Shown here piece after piece: positions 8,573 to 16,012 of a stretch of 64,000 nt of DNA. Within the stretch, counting starts at the first letter, position 1; each line of letters opens with the position of its first letter. Origin of the DNA: Bacteroidota bacterium (GTDB lineage Bacteria > Bacteroidota > Bacteroidia > Bacteroidales > UBA4417); assembly GCA_013376995.1 (NCBI GenBank), contig JACAAZ010000009.1:1-64000 (forward strand), in the 5' to 3' direction. The translations under genes and the position numbers were made by a program. The notes below the pieces were generated by a model. It searched no databases, was not told the origin of the DNA, and saw only the letters and a list, made by a program, of their open reading frames with translations.

Positions 8573-9790
8573 ATGCCTAAGAAACACAAGAGGTTGCCCT
8601 CACTTCTTATACTCTTGCTCATTTCCTTACTCTTATCCGGCATCAAGGTAAACGCCCAGGAAAGCGGCTCCGACAGCTTATTTGCTGCCCGCTTAATGGA
8701 AGACAACCTGGTTTTGTTCAACCAGGCTGACAGCCTTGAAAGGATGACTCATCAGCTTGAAAAAAAGAACCTGGTGTTGCAGCATGAAATTGATTCATTG
8801 AAACGAGAATACAGGAAACTTGTATCGAATCATAACCTGCAATCCAGGCAGGATAGTACAAAAAAGGATCAAAGCCAGGAATATTCTTCCCAGGCCGACA
8901 AGCAAAAGATTGCTGAACTTTCTGAACAACTGGGACAAAAGATAGAAAATCTAACAAAGGCCGAAGCTCAACTGGCCTCAACAGAGGAAGAACTCAAGGA
9001 CTTGAAAAGTTCCTCAGCACTTGACCAGGTAAAACTCGAGGGCAAACTTGACGCACATAATTCACAATTAGCAGGAAAAGACAAAGAGATCGTCTACCTG
9101 AAAAAATCCGTTGAGGAGAAAAACCAATTGTTAAAAGAGAAAACGAATGAGATATCATCCTTGAACAAGGAGAAAGATCGATCACTTATTACTATCGACA
9201 CCCTGAATAAATCCCTGAATCAGAAGGCGCTTGAATATGCAAAAACATCCGAGAGATTAAGCCTCATAGAACCTGAGTACAATGTTCTTAAAGCAGAGAA
9301 AGATGCCGCAAACAGCAAGAAGAAAAAGATCCGTTTCATACAGGGAATGGCAATAAAAAGCTACCGCACGCCGGATTGGCAAATGGCTCCTGCAAGTTCC
9401 TCATCGCCCAACGATTATGTAATCACGAATAAAAATGCCGGGAAAGTCGATTTTGATTATATCACAGGAATAAGTCTTTCGGTTTACGACCTCACACAGG
9501 AGGACAGCAAATTCACATCCGATGTGGGAGTTTTTGCCGGTTTTGGAGGACAAAACCTGTTTAAAAATTTCTACCTGGGGCCTAGTTTTAAATTCTTCGA
9601 TTTCATCCATCTGAACACTGGGCTTAACTTTGCAGAATATGAGCAACTTAAACCAGGATTCAAAGAAGGTGACCACCCAGGGGCATCAGGTTTATCCTCA
9701 ATATTGATTAAAAAATGGAAAACCAATTTTTTCATTGGTTTTACACTGGACCTGGAATTGCTAAGGATAATTACGCGGAAAAATGGGTAA
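8573..9790 (+). CDS. Exported coiled-coil protein with strand-rich C-terminal domain
   Basis: This is a 405-residue protein of unknown function. A signal peptide ends near residue 28 (KVNA before Q29). Residues about 40-245 are strongly heptad-like and charged (repeated E/K/L/Q, e.g. EKKNLVLQHEIDSLKREY), indicating a long coiled coil. Residues about 255-405 are aromatic- and Gly-rich alternating segments that look like beta strands facing a membrane or sheet. It may be an outer-membrane or periplasm-spanning protein. No known domain is recognised. It converges with the cytochrome c peroxidase gene with only 5 bp between them. Confidence 0.8.
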   Translation: MPKKHKRLPSLLILLLISLLLSGIKVNAQESGSDSLFAARLMEDNLVLFNQADSLERMTHQLEKKNLVLQHEIDSLKREYRKLVSNHNLQSRQDSTKKDQSQEYSSQADKQKIAELSEQLGQKIENLTKAEAQLASTEEELKDLKSSSALDQVKLEGKLDAHNSQLAGKDKEIVYLKKSVEEKNQLLKEKTNEISSLNKEKDRSLITIDTLNKSLNQKALEYAKTSERLSLIEPEYNVLKAEKDAANSKKKKIRFIQGMAIKSYRTPDWQMAPASSSSPNDYVITNKNAGKVDFDYITGISLSVYDLTQEDSKFTSDVGVFAGFGGQNLFKNFYLGPSFKFFDFIHLNTGLNFAEYEQLKPGFKEGDHPGASGLSSILIKKWKTNFFIGFTLDLELLRIITRKNG

Positions 9791-9795
9791 ATAGC

Positions 9796-10977
9796 TCAAT
9801 TACTCGAACCATCAGGGAACAAGGCAGGCTTTGAGAATGCGGGATTCGTCAGGAATTCCTCGTCACGCAGTGTTTTTATAAATGCAATAAGATCGGCCTT
9901 TTCTGCAGGCAGAAGGTGAATACCGCCATCGTTCACATGATGCATGAGCGGGCTGATTGAAGGTGACCAGGTCACATGCTCGGAGTAAAAGTCAATCACT
10001 TCCTCCAATGTCTTATACCTGCCATCGTGCATATAGGGGCCTGTGAGTTCAATATTCCGCAAAGTTGTGGCTTTGTAGGCGCCTATATCGGCAGGATTCC
10101 TTGTTACCGAATAACGATCGCGCTGATCAGTAAACACTGCATCCTTTCCGTTATTGTAAAAAAGGTTTGTTGTAAACAACGGATTACCATCGCCCCCGTG
10201 ACAGTGGAAACAATCGCCTCCATCTTCAGTCATGAAAAGGACATAACCACTCAGTTCCTGGGTATTTAGCTGCTCTTCTCCCCTTAAATAGCGGTCAAAT
10301 TTAGAATTTGAGGAAACCAATGTCCTGATGAACTGGGCAATTGCCTTACTTATATTCCTGAATGTCACAAGCCTGGAACCGAACGCCTTCTCAAACAGTT
10401 CCGGGTAACCGGGAATGGATTGGATCATTGCTTTCACCCTGTTCGTATCTGCATCCATTTCGTGAGGAGCAATAACCCCCATATAAACAATATCTTCAAT
10501 GTTTCTTTTAGCTGGATCAGGTCCATCTTCACTTACCAGCCCTGACCAAAGGTACCCGGTTTCATTCCATACCAGGTTTATCAGCGGAAGCATAACATGA
10601 GGAGTTTGGATACCGGTAATGCCAAATGGGTGGCCACCCTGGTATTTAGGATGATCTATCCCGCATTCAAAGGAGTTTTTCTGCAGATGGCAGGTCCCGC
10701 ATGACATCATGCTGTCTGTGACAGTCCTTCCGGAAAGTCGACCGTCGTAAAACAAATATCTGCCCAATGCAATACCTTCAACGGTGAGGGGGTTATCAGC
10801 AGGTATATTTAAATGGGTTGGGAAAAATTTGGGGATTACCAGGTTATATGGTGTTGGCTGATAGGCATTTTCCTTCTCACGGCATCCATACATCCCAAAC
10901 AAAATAAGTATAACGGCCACTTTATGAAAGAGGCTGTTAACTTTTTTAAGGAAGAAGATATTGCACAACCGGTTCAT
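9796..10977 (-). CDS. MbnH/CcpA-like dihaem cytochrome c peroxidase lipoprotein
   Basis: This 393-residue exported enzyme of the bacterial dihaem peroxidase/MauG superfamily has two CxxCH haem sites, at residues 93-97 (CGTCH) and 256-260 (CFHCH). The N terminus has a hydrophobic stretch ending in a lipobox-like FGMYGC with C32. It starts 9 bp after the stop of a gene that looks like MbnP. In characterised MbnP/MbnH pairs, the dihaem MbnH oxidises a Trp of MbnP. From the pairing, an MbnH-like role is more likely than plain H2O2 detoxification, but this is inferred. Confidence 0.88.
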   Translation of the reverse strand: MNRLCNIFFLKKVNSLFHKVAVILILFGMYGCREKENAYQPTPYNLVIPKFFPTHLNIPADNPLTVEGIALGRYLFYDGRLSGRTVTDSMMSCGTCHLQKNSFECGIDHPKYQGGHPFGITGIQTPHVMLPLINLVWNETGYLWSGLVSEDGPDPAKRNIEDIVYMGVIAPHEMDADTNRVKAMIQSIPGYPELFEKAFGSRLVTFRNISKAIAQFIRTLVSSNSKFDRYLRGEEQLNTQELSGYVLFMTEDGGDCFHCHGGDGNPLFTTNLFYNNGKDAVFTDQRDRYSVTRNPADIGAYKATTLRNIELTGPYMHDGRYKTLEEVIDFYSEHVTWSPSISPLMHHVNDGGIHLLPAEKADLIAFIKTLRDEEFLTNPAFSKPALFPDGSSN

Positions 10978-10986
10978 AATTGGGGA

Positions 10987-11796
10987 TTATTTCGGTTTTG
11001 CTGATGAATAGGAAACAGTAATAGCATCCTTACCATTCATACTGGCCATGTACATGGCATCCTGGTTCTGCATGATCTGGCCCCCAATGATATTCCAGTC
11101 CCAGGTATAAGGGGTATCAAACCAGGAGTTGATATCCATCTGGAACCAAAGGGTCCGGTTAAACTGGCTTTCGCTGACATAAGCCTGGTAGACTGGAACA
11201 GTGACCGTAAAATAATTCTGCACAAACACATTATTCCCAAGAGAATCACTTATCATTCCAACACCCAGGTGCAGGTTGAAAGGATTTATCTGCCCACCTG
11301 TTGCTTTCCACTTACCGTTCATTTTCATGTAATGATAACCTCCCCCCATAACATCTGGCCAGAACATATCCCTTTCGGGAGGATTCACAAAGTAATTCGA
11401 GATATTTCTCGCCTCATTCAATCCAAAGGTATAGGATATTGAATCGTAGGTCCCGGCAGGGAAAACCTGGTCCGGTGTCCATATAAGAGTTGATGGGATG
11501 TTAATATCAACATAATGGATCCCACTGTCAGCTGTAAGCAGAAAAGCTTTCCCTTCCTTCCATAGTTTGATGTCAGAGATAAAATACTGCAATTCATCCA
11601 CTTCATAAATATTTCCGGCTGAATTTGTGTAGCGCAGGCTTGAAGTAATAGCAGAACTATCATTCAGGAGGTTGCGGAATGCGATATCAATCTTTCCACC
11701 CTTATCCTGATCATTTCTGCAGGAACCTGCAAGGAGAAGCCAGCAGAACAGAGCAGGCAAGAGGATCAGCGATAGTTGTTTACAGGGCAAAGCCAT
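10987..11796 (-). CDS. MbnP-like copper-associated lipoprotein
   Basis: This 269-residue exported protein has a lipobox LAGSC with C26. It resembles the MbnP family, whose features are an early DELQYFISDIKL segment, a GTYDSISYTFGLN segment, then PDVMGGGYHYMKMNGKW (about residues 147-163) and a HLGVG motif near 176. Members bind copper and carry a Trp that the partner dihaem enzyme converts to kynurenine; W146 and W163 are candidates. It is the first gene of a two-gene operon with the MbnH-like peroxidase. No methanobactin genes are nearby, so the pair probably works in general copper or metal handling at the cell envelope. Confidence 0.8.
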   Translation of the reverse strand: MALPCKQLSLILLPALFCWLLLAGSCRNDQDKGGKIDIAFRNLLNDSSAITSSLRYTNSAGNIYEVDELQYFISDIKLWKEGKAFLLTADSGIHYVDINIPSTLIWTPDQVFPAGTYDSISYTFGLNEARNISNYFVNPPERDMFWPDVMGGGYHYMKMNGKWKATGGQINPFNLHLGVGMISDSLGNNVFVQNYFTVTVPVYQAYVSESQFNRTLWFQMDINSWFDTPYTWDWNIIGGQIMQNQDAMYMASMNGKDAITVSYSSAKPK

Positions 11797-11857
11797 TGTG
11801 GAAAAATTAATTTCAGGGTAAAATTAGTTGAATATTGAACAGCTTACTGTAGTCAGG

Positions 11858-11865
11858 CAAAAGTA
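11858..11865 (-). promoter_or_regulatory. -7 promoter element (TACTTTTG on the minus strand) for the MbnP/MbnH-like operon
   Basis: A perfect TAnnTTTG box lies about 62 bp before the ATG of the MbnP-like gene. It is 18 bp from the oppositely directed box at 11883, so the two divergent promoters nearly touch. Confidence 0.65.
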
Positions 11866-11882
11866 AGGTCGGATTAATAGCT

Positions 11883-11890
11883 TAACTTTG
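11883..11890 (+). promoter_or_regulatory. -7 promoter element TAACTTTG for the DUF2027-Smr gene
   Basis: A perfect TAnnTTTG match lies 59 bp before the ATG at 11950. Confidence 0.65.
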
Positions 11891-11949
11891 CTGTAATTTC
11901 TGATGCCGGGGTTGAACCGGTTAATTATCATATAACGCTGATCCAGACG

Positions 11950-13029
11950 ATGAATTTTAAACCAGGTGATAAAGTCCGATTTTTAAATACGACAGGTGGA
12001 GGCACAGTAACCAAGAATATTAATAGTTTCATGGTTTCCGTAGCTATTGAGGATGGATTTGAAATCCCAACATTGACAAGTGAATTAGTCATCATAGAAC
12101 CCTCAGGCACAAGCGACAAAATGTTTACCCGGGCACATGAGCAGGTTGCTCCCCCTAAACCTGTTGAACCTATAGCTGATGAATATGACCGGACAAGCAG
12201 GATAAGGACTAAACCCGGCCAGCATCCGGTACCTAGTGGAATTTACCTGGCCTATGTGCCGCATGACCAGCAATGGATGATGACCGGCAACCTGGATATC
12301 TTCCTTATCAATCATACAGATATGGATATCCTGTATAGTTTTTTCCTGAAGGATGCAGAAGGCAAATTCTCAGGAATTGACTATGGTTCCATAGAGAAGA
12401 GTTCTAAACTTGCCCTGGAGTCCATAGTGCGCGAAGATATCGAACAATGGTCAGGTGGGGTAGTTCAGATACTTTTTCACTCCGATGAAGGCGAAAAAGT
12501 TTTAATGCCTGTCAGCACCACTTTCCGTATTAAAGGAACGATTTTTTATAAGGACGGCAGCTACAAGGAATGTGGGCTGCTGGATAACCAGAAGGCTATT
12601 ATGTATACAGTTTGTGAACTGAACAGGATCCCTTCAACAGTGGAACACTTGCTGAATGAAAAAGAAGGATTGGATTCAGTGCCGGTAAGCGCCCGGCAGT
12701 TTGTACCCGAATCAGCAATTGATCGATACAGGATTGCACCCAGGGAAGCCGAAGTTGACCTGCACATTTCAGCTTTACGTGATAAATATGAGAACCTGTC
12801 GCCCAATGAAATTCTCACCATCCAGATAGGTGTATTCGAAAGGATGCTGGAAAATGCCATGGCCAGAAACTACACCCGGGTTGTGTTTATACATGGCGTA
12901 GGAAATGGTACGCTGAAACAAGCCCTGATTGATCGGCTGAAGGATTACGGCGATATTGAATTCCGCAATGCTCCCTTTGCAAAATATGGAAATGGTGCCG
13001 TTGAGATTGTCATTCACCAGAATATGTAG
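11950..13029 (+). CDS. DUF2027 and Smr-domain protein
   Basis: This 359-residue soluble protein is typical of Bacteroidota. The N terminus (MNFKPGDKVRFLNTTGGG and following, residues 1-55) is the small barrel-like region of DUF2027, and the middle is strand-rich. The C-terminal 90 residues form an Smr domain: VDLHI at about 269-273 and the glycine loop HGVGNG at 315-320. Smr domains, best known from MutS2, bind or cut branched DNA or RNA, and recent work on MutS2 links them to ribosome rescue. The role of this fusion is not established. The Asp-Leu-His motif is intact. Confidence 0.9.
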   Translation: MNFKPGDKVRFLNTTGGGTVTKNINSFMVSVAIEDGFEIPTLTSELVIIEPSGTSDKMFTRAHEQVAPPKPVEPIADEYDRTSRIRTKPGQHPVPSGIYLAYVPHDQQWMMTGNLDIFLINHTDMDILYSFFLKDAEGKFSGIDYGSIEKSSKLALESIVREDIEQWSGGVVQILFHSDEGEKVLMPVSTTFRIKGTIFYKDGSYKECGLLDNQKAIMYTVCELNRIPSTVEHLLNEKEGLDSVPVSARQFVPESAIDRYRIAPREAEVDLHISALRDKYENLSPNEILTIQIGVFERMLENAMARNYTRVVFIHGVGNGTLKQALIDRLKDYGDIEFRNAPFAKYGNGAVEIVIHQNM

Positions 13030-13176
13030 AGGCAAATACTGCTTTAGCAGAGTTTCATTAAAATATAAATCTCTTTTCTAGCTTACTTCCCTGAACTTTC
13101 CTATTCAGTGGACCCCCTCGATTAATAACAAGATTTGAGCTTAACCTAAGCAATTGATCCTCTAAACTATAGTTTT

Positions 13177-13197
13177 TATTTAGAACTATTCTAAATA
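13177..13197. promoter_or_regulatory. 21-bp perfect palindrome, candidate operator
   Basis: TATTTAGAA (13177-13185) and TTCTAAATA (13189-13197) are exact inverted repeats with a 3-nt spacer. The site ends 14 bp before the -7 box at 13212 and so covers the -33 region, where a dimeric repressor or activator would act. Confidence 0.55.
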
Positions 13198-13211
13198 GTG
13201 ATTTTTTATAT

Positions 13212-13219
13212 TATCTTTG
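13212..13219 (+). promoter_or_regulatory. -7 promoter element TATCTTTG for the small exported protein
   Basis: A perfect TAnnTTTG box gives a predicted leader of roughly 90 nt to the ATG at 13314. Confidence 0.65.
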
Positions 13220-13313
13220 ATCAGGTCAATTACATCATACGACAAAATATCGAGATGTTGGCTTTACGAATTAACCATTCATTAATTATTCATTAACTAA
13301 AAAATCGAGGATT

Positions 13314-13751
13314 ATGAAAAAAGTTTACATTCTTATCTTGCTGTTATCAGTAATTCTTTGCAACTCTAAACTTCAGGCCCAGGAAAAAAACTATAAGGAA
13401 GGTTCTACCTGGTCGGTTTCTTTTGTCAAGGCTAATGCAAATATGGGCAAGGATTATCTTAACAGTTTAAAAGGTACATGGAAGGCGGTTCATGATGAAG
13501 CAGTGAAGGAAGGCATCATTGTTTCCTATAAAATTCTTTCAGGTATGGCCTCAAATCCCGAGGATTGGGATATCATGCTGATGGTTGAGTATAAATCACT
13601 TGCCAGTATAGAAGGCAATGATGACAAATGGGATGCTATTTATAAAAATATTGTTGGAAATGATGAATCCATGAAGAAGCTCAATGAAACCAGGGCAAAT
13701 ATGAGAAGTATTTATGGTGGCAAGCTATTGCGGGAGATTATTTACAAGTAG
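13314..13751 (+). CDS. Small exported protein of unknown function
   Basis: This 145-residue protein has a clear signal peptide (MKKVYILILLLSVILCNSKLQA before Q23). The mature part alternates strands and helices: WSVSFVKANANMGKDYLNSL, a middle segment DWDIMLMVEYKSLASIE, then a basic helical end. The pattern is reminiscent of dimeric alpha/beta barrel (ABM- or NIPSNAP-like) domains, but I cannot confirm that. It is a single-gene unit with its own palindrome-covered promoter and its own terminator, suggesting regulated expression. Confidence 0.8.
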   Translation: MKKVYILILLLSVILCNSKLQAQEKNYKEGSTWSVSFVKANANMGKDYLNSLKGTWKAVHDEAVKEGIIVSYKILSGMASNPEDWDIMLMVEYKSLASIEGNDDKWDAIYKNIVGNDESMKKLNETRANMRSIYGGKLLREIIYK

Positions 13752-13820
13752 GCAACAAGCTACTAACACCAATTGTTAGTCTGAATATTATCTTTTCATG
13801 ATCAATAATATTTGGGTTTA

Positions 13821-13864
13821 GGCTGGAAGTGAAGTCTTAGGATCTTTCTTCCAGTCTTTTTTTT
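13821..13864 (+). terminator. Terminator of the small exported protein gene
   Basis: The stem GGCTGGAAG (13821-13829) pairs with CTTCCAGTC (13848-13856) with one G-T pair and is followed by eight T residues to 13864. Confidence 0.8.
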
Positions 13865-13940
13865 GCCCCGCACTATACACCTTGCTCTATGCTCTTTTCC
13901 TATCAATCGAATGATCCGCCAGCCAGCGGAAATAACCATT

Positions 13941-13995
13941 GAATGACCAGAGAGTGACAACTGATTGACTATTGAGTGACAATTGAATGACCCAT
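13941..13995. repeat. Five tandem 11-bp units GANTGAC-N4 upstream of rnpB
   Basis: GANTGAC starts at 13941, 13952, 13963, 13974 and 13985, an exact 11-bp period. The units are GAATGACCAGA, GAGTGACAACT, GATTGACTATT, GAGTGACAATT and GAATGACCCAT. A weaker copy starts at 13930. The array ends 18 bp before the rnpB -7 box. It is either a degenerate tandem repeat or a helically phased binding array. Confidence 0.8.
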
Positions 13996-14013
13996 CGACA
14001 TCTCAAAATTCCC

Positions 14014-14021
14014 TACCTTTG
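14014..14021 (+). promoter_or_regulatory. -7 promoter element TACCTTTG of rnpB
   Basis: A perfect TAnnTTTG box lies 4 bp before the first paired base of the RNase P RNA, as expected for a start point near 14026-14028. Confidence 0.85.
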
Positions 14022-14025
14022 CACC

Positions 14026-14441
14026 GCAACAGCCCGTTCTATCGCTGGTTTCGTCACTTGTGGCGCGATTCGGAGGAAAGTCGGGACAACTCAGGGCACC
14101 ATACTTCCTAACGGGAAGGCTTCGCGGCTGAACACCGTGAAGACAGACAGTTCCACAGAAAAGATACCGTCTCGTCTCGTCATTAATGACGAGACGAGAT
14201 AAGGGTGAAAACGCGAGGTAAGAGCTCACGCACCGGTATGGTAACATAACGGTAGGGAAAACCTTATGGGTTGAAAGGTCAAATATACCGGGTATCCGTC
14301 AGCTGACGGATAAGGGCTGCCCGCCCGACGCCCGGGGGGTAGGCCGTTAGAGGCAGGCAGTGATGCCTGTCCCAGATAAATGATAGAAGCTTTCCCGGGT
14401 AATTCCGGGGAAGAACAGAATCCCGCTTATAAGGCTGTTGC
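14026..14441 (+). ncRNA. rnpB: RNase P RNA, bacterial type A
   Basis: This is the catalytic RNA that trims tRNA 5' leaders. The ends pair as helix P1: GCAACAGCC (14026-14034) with GGCTGTTGC (14433-14441). Universal core segments are seen: GGAGGAAAGTCGGGA near 14072, GGGTGAAAACGCGAGGTAAGAG with CACGCACC near 14203-14233, and GATAAATGATAGAAGC followed by ACAGAATCCCGCTTAT near 14377-14430. Its P12-region helix is a 30-bp perfect palindrome at 14170-14199, and a second 18-bp palindrome (14294-14311) forms another extra stem. It is transcribed from the -7 box at 14014 and ends at the hairpin at 14442. Confidence 0.96.
14170..14199. repeat. 30-bp perfect palindrome within rnpB (P12-region helix)
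   Basis: Every base from 14170 to 14199 pairs with its mirror position; the centre is CATTAATG. It lies where the variable P12 stem of type A RNase P RNA is expected, between the GAACACCGTGAAGACAG side and the conserved GGGTGAAA segment. Confidence 0.85.
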
Positions 14442-14462
14442 ACCCCCGAAAGGGGGTTTTTT
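14442..14462 (+). terminator. Terminator of rnpB
   Basis: ACCCCC (14442-14447), a GAAA tetraloop and GGGGGT (14452-14457) are followed by T residues to 14462. Confidence 0.92.
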
Positions 14463-14464
14463 AA

Positions 14465-14688
14465 TGGCATAGTGCTAAGAGCTTAGGGCGGAGAACAAGA
14501 TACAAAGAACTTAGAGCGTAGCGCAAGGAGCTAAGCGCAATGGGAAAAATGCAAAGTGCAAAATTTAAATTGCTAAAGCACAAAGACAAATCCGCCTCAA
14601 ACCGAAAAATAGAATTAACACTAAACGTTAAACGCTGAACACATAGCGATGAACGTCAAACACTGAACGCTAAACGCCTGACAAAATA
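14465..14688. repeat. Degenerate tandem heptamer tract (7-bp period)
   Basis: This 224-bp non-coding stretch reads as 32 heptamers in one unbroken register. Block A (14465-14590, 18 units) has a loose consensus G-N-G-C-W-A-A: C at unit position 4 in 15 of 18, A at position 7 in 15 of 18. After three poor units, block B (14612-14681, 10 units) has consensus C-R-C-T-R-A-A: C at position 1 in 9 of 10, A at positions 6 and 7 in 9 of 10 each. It fills the gap between the rnpB terminator and the T9SS cargo gene. No gene is seen in it; a 7-bp period cannot encode a simple peptide repeat. Confidence 0.85.
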
Positions 14689-14827
14689 AACAACTAAAAG
14701 AATGCGTGTTCTGCTCTGATTATCTAAGAATTGAACAAAGAGCATGTAAAATCAGCCTGGTTATGAATGAAAATATTATCACTGATAATTCTCCGTCAGA
14801 ATGGCTGGATGTCACCCTGAATATTTC

Positions 14828-14835
14828 TACTTTTG
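14828..14835 (+). promoter_or_regulatory. -7 promoter element TACTTTTG for the T9SS cargo gene
   Basis: A perfect TAnnTTTG box lies 17 bp before the ATG at 14853 and helps to choose that start over an in-frame upstream ATG at 14706. Confidence 0.65.
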
Positions 14836-14852
14836 TCCAAAGCCCAACTGCG

Positions 14853-15773
14853 ATGAAATACGTTTTTAAGCTGATCCTGATCGTACTTTTCGGATTCTTT
14901 TTCTCTTCATCAATAATTGCACAGGATATTCCAAATTCAAGCTTTGAAAACTGGTCCGGTGGAAACCCCGTGAACTGGTACAGCACAAATATGAATTTCC
15001 TGGGATTCCAGTTCAATGTAGTAAACAAGGAAACAGCAAACCCTCAATCCGGACTGGCATCAGCTAGACTGGAAGTTGTAACAAAGACTATCCCGTTTGT
15101 GGGCACATATACTGTTCCCGGTGTGCTTTCACTAAGTCCCATAAACATTGACCTGCTCACCGGCACCTACAACATTTCCGGTGGATATCCTTTTACTGCT
15201 ATGCCTCAGCAACTTTCTGGTTTCATTAAATACCATCCTGTTGGTACTGATACTTGCTATTTCGGTTTCGCTTTGACCAAATGGAATAATGGAGTACGAG
15301 ACACAATCGGTTATTCTGTGGATACGGTTTCCGGTCTTGTGAATGACTGGACTGCCTTCCAACTCCCTATAGCATATGATATTTGGGAAGCTCCTGACAC
15401 CATGAGTATCCTCTTTCTCTGCTCCAATGTTAATGACCCTGTTGTCCATACAGGTACAAAACTCTGGATCGATAACCTGAGTTTTATCTATGGAACAGTC
15501 GGAATAGAGGGTATCACCTTCGGCAAGGATTACAGGATATATGCAGATGCAACTTCCAGGCAGATACGAGTGGAAACGCAGTTTGATACCTATCGGAAAA
15601 TTCATTTGTACCTTTTTGACATCAGCGGCAAGCTTGTTGAGTCCAAAGAAGCCAATATGAAATCCGATATTGAAAGGATGGATACTGGCCATCTGCCCAC
15701 TGGAACGTATATCCTGAAGATCACAGATAGAAAAAAAATACTTGACAGTCGCAAAATAACTCTATATCAATAA
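14853..15773 (+). CDS. Secreted protein with type IX secretion C-terminal domain
   Basis: This 306-residue protein is predicted to cross the inner membrane by its signal peptide (MKYVFKLILIVLFGFF to SIIAQ, about 24 residues) and the outer membrane by the type IX system. The C-terminal 80 residues carry the sorting-domain pattern: IHLYLFDISGKLVES, then MDTGHLPTGTYILKITD and a final KITLYQ. The passenger (SSFENWSGGNPVNWYST and following) resembles the carbohydrate-binding-like beta-sandwich domains often found alone before such tails (PCMD-like). A longer open frame begins at 14706, but the signal peptide and the -7 box at 14828 support 14853. Role: surface or released protein, probably glycan-binding; substrate unknown. 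Confidence 0.88.
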   Translation: MKYVFKLILIVLFGFFFSSSIIAQDIPNSSFENWSGGNPVNWYSTNMNFLGFQFNVVNKETANPQSGLASARLEVVTKTIPFVGTYTVPGVLSLSPINIDLLTGTYNISGGYPFTAMPQQLSGFIKYHPVGTDTCYFGFALTKWNNGVRDTIGYSVDTVSGLVNDWTAFQLPIAYDIWEAPDTMSILFLCSNVNDPVVHTGTKLWIDNLSFIYGTVGIEGITFGKDYRIYADATSRQIRVETQFDTYRKIHLYLFDISGKLVESKEANMKSDIERMDTGHLPTGTYILKITDRKKILDSRKITLYQ

Positions 15774-16012
15774 TTTGAGAGGTAAATCACTCTTTCATCT
15801 ACCCTTAATTCATTCTTCATATTACATCATTCTCATACTACCACGGAATTTCCGCCGTTATCAGTATGCGAAACCCAAACCCCCTCCTATTCCGCATTTT
15901 CTACACTGATTTTTGCAAGTTGTTAAATACGAACTGTTGATAAATGACAGATCCGAACATATTTGTCAGTTTCCTATTACAGTACCTTTAAACTTGTTTT
16001 CATTTGATCGCT
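15774..16012. other. Intergenic region before the TPR gene
   Basis: This 239-bp gap has no gene or strong hairpin. A near-consensus -7 box TACCTTTA lies at 15983-15990, 22 bp before the ATG at 16013, and may drive the TPR-barrel operon. Confidence 0.4.

Noticed and set aside
14026-14441. Short open frames across the rnpB region
   Set aside because: The region folds as RNase P RNA with all conserved core segments; the frames are chance products of its palindromes.
13930-14690. CRISPR array or mobile element near rnpB
   Set aside because: The repeats are 7 or 11 bp with no unique spacers, no cas genes, no transposase and no terminal inverted repeats.
15132-15692. 186-residue minus-strand frame inside the T9SS cargo gene
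   Set aside because: It is antisense to a protein with a signal peptide and sorting domain; no independent support.
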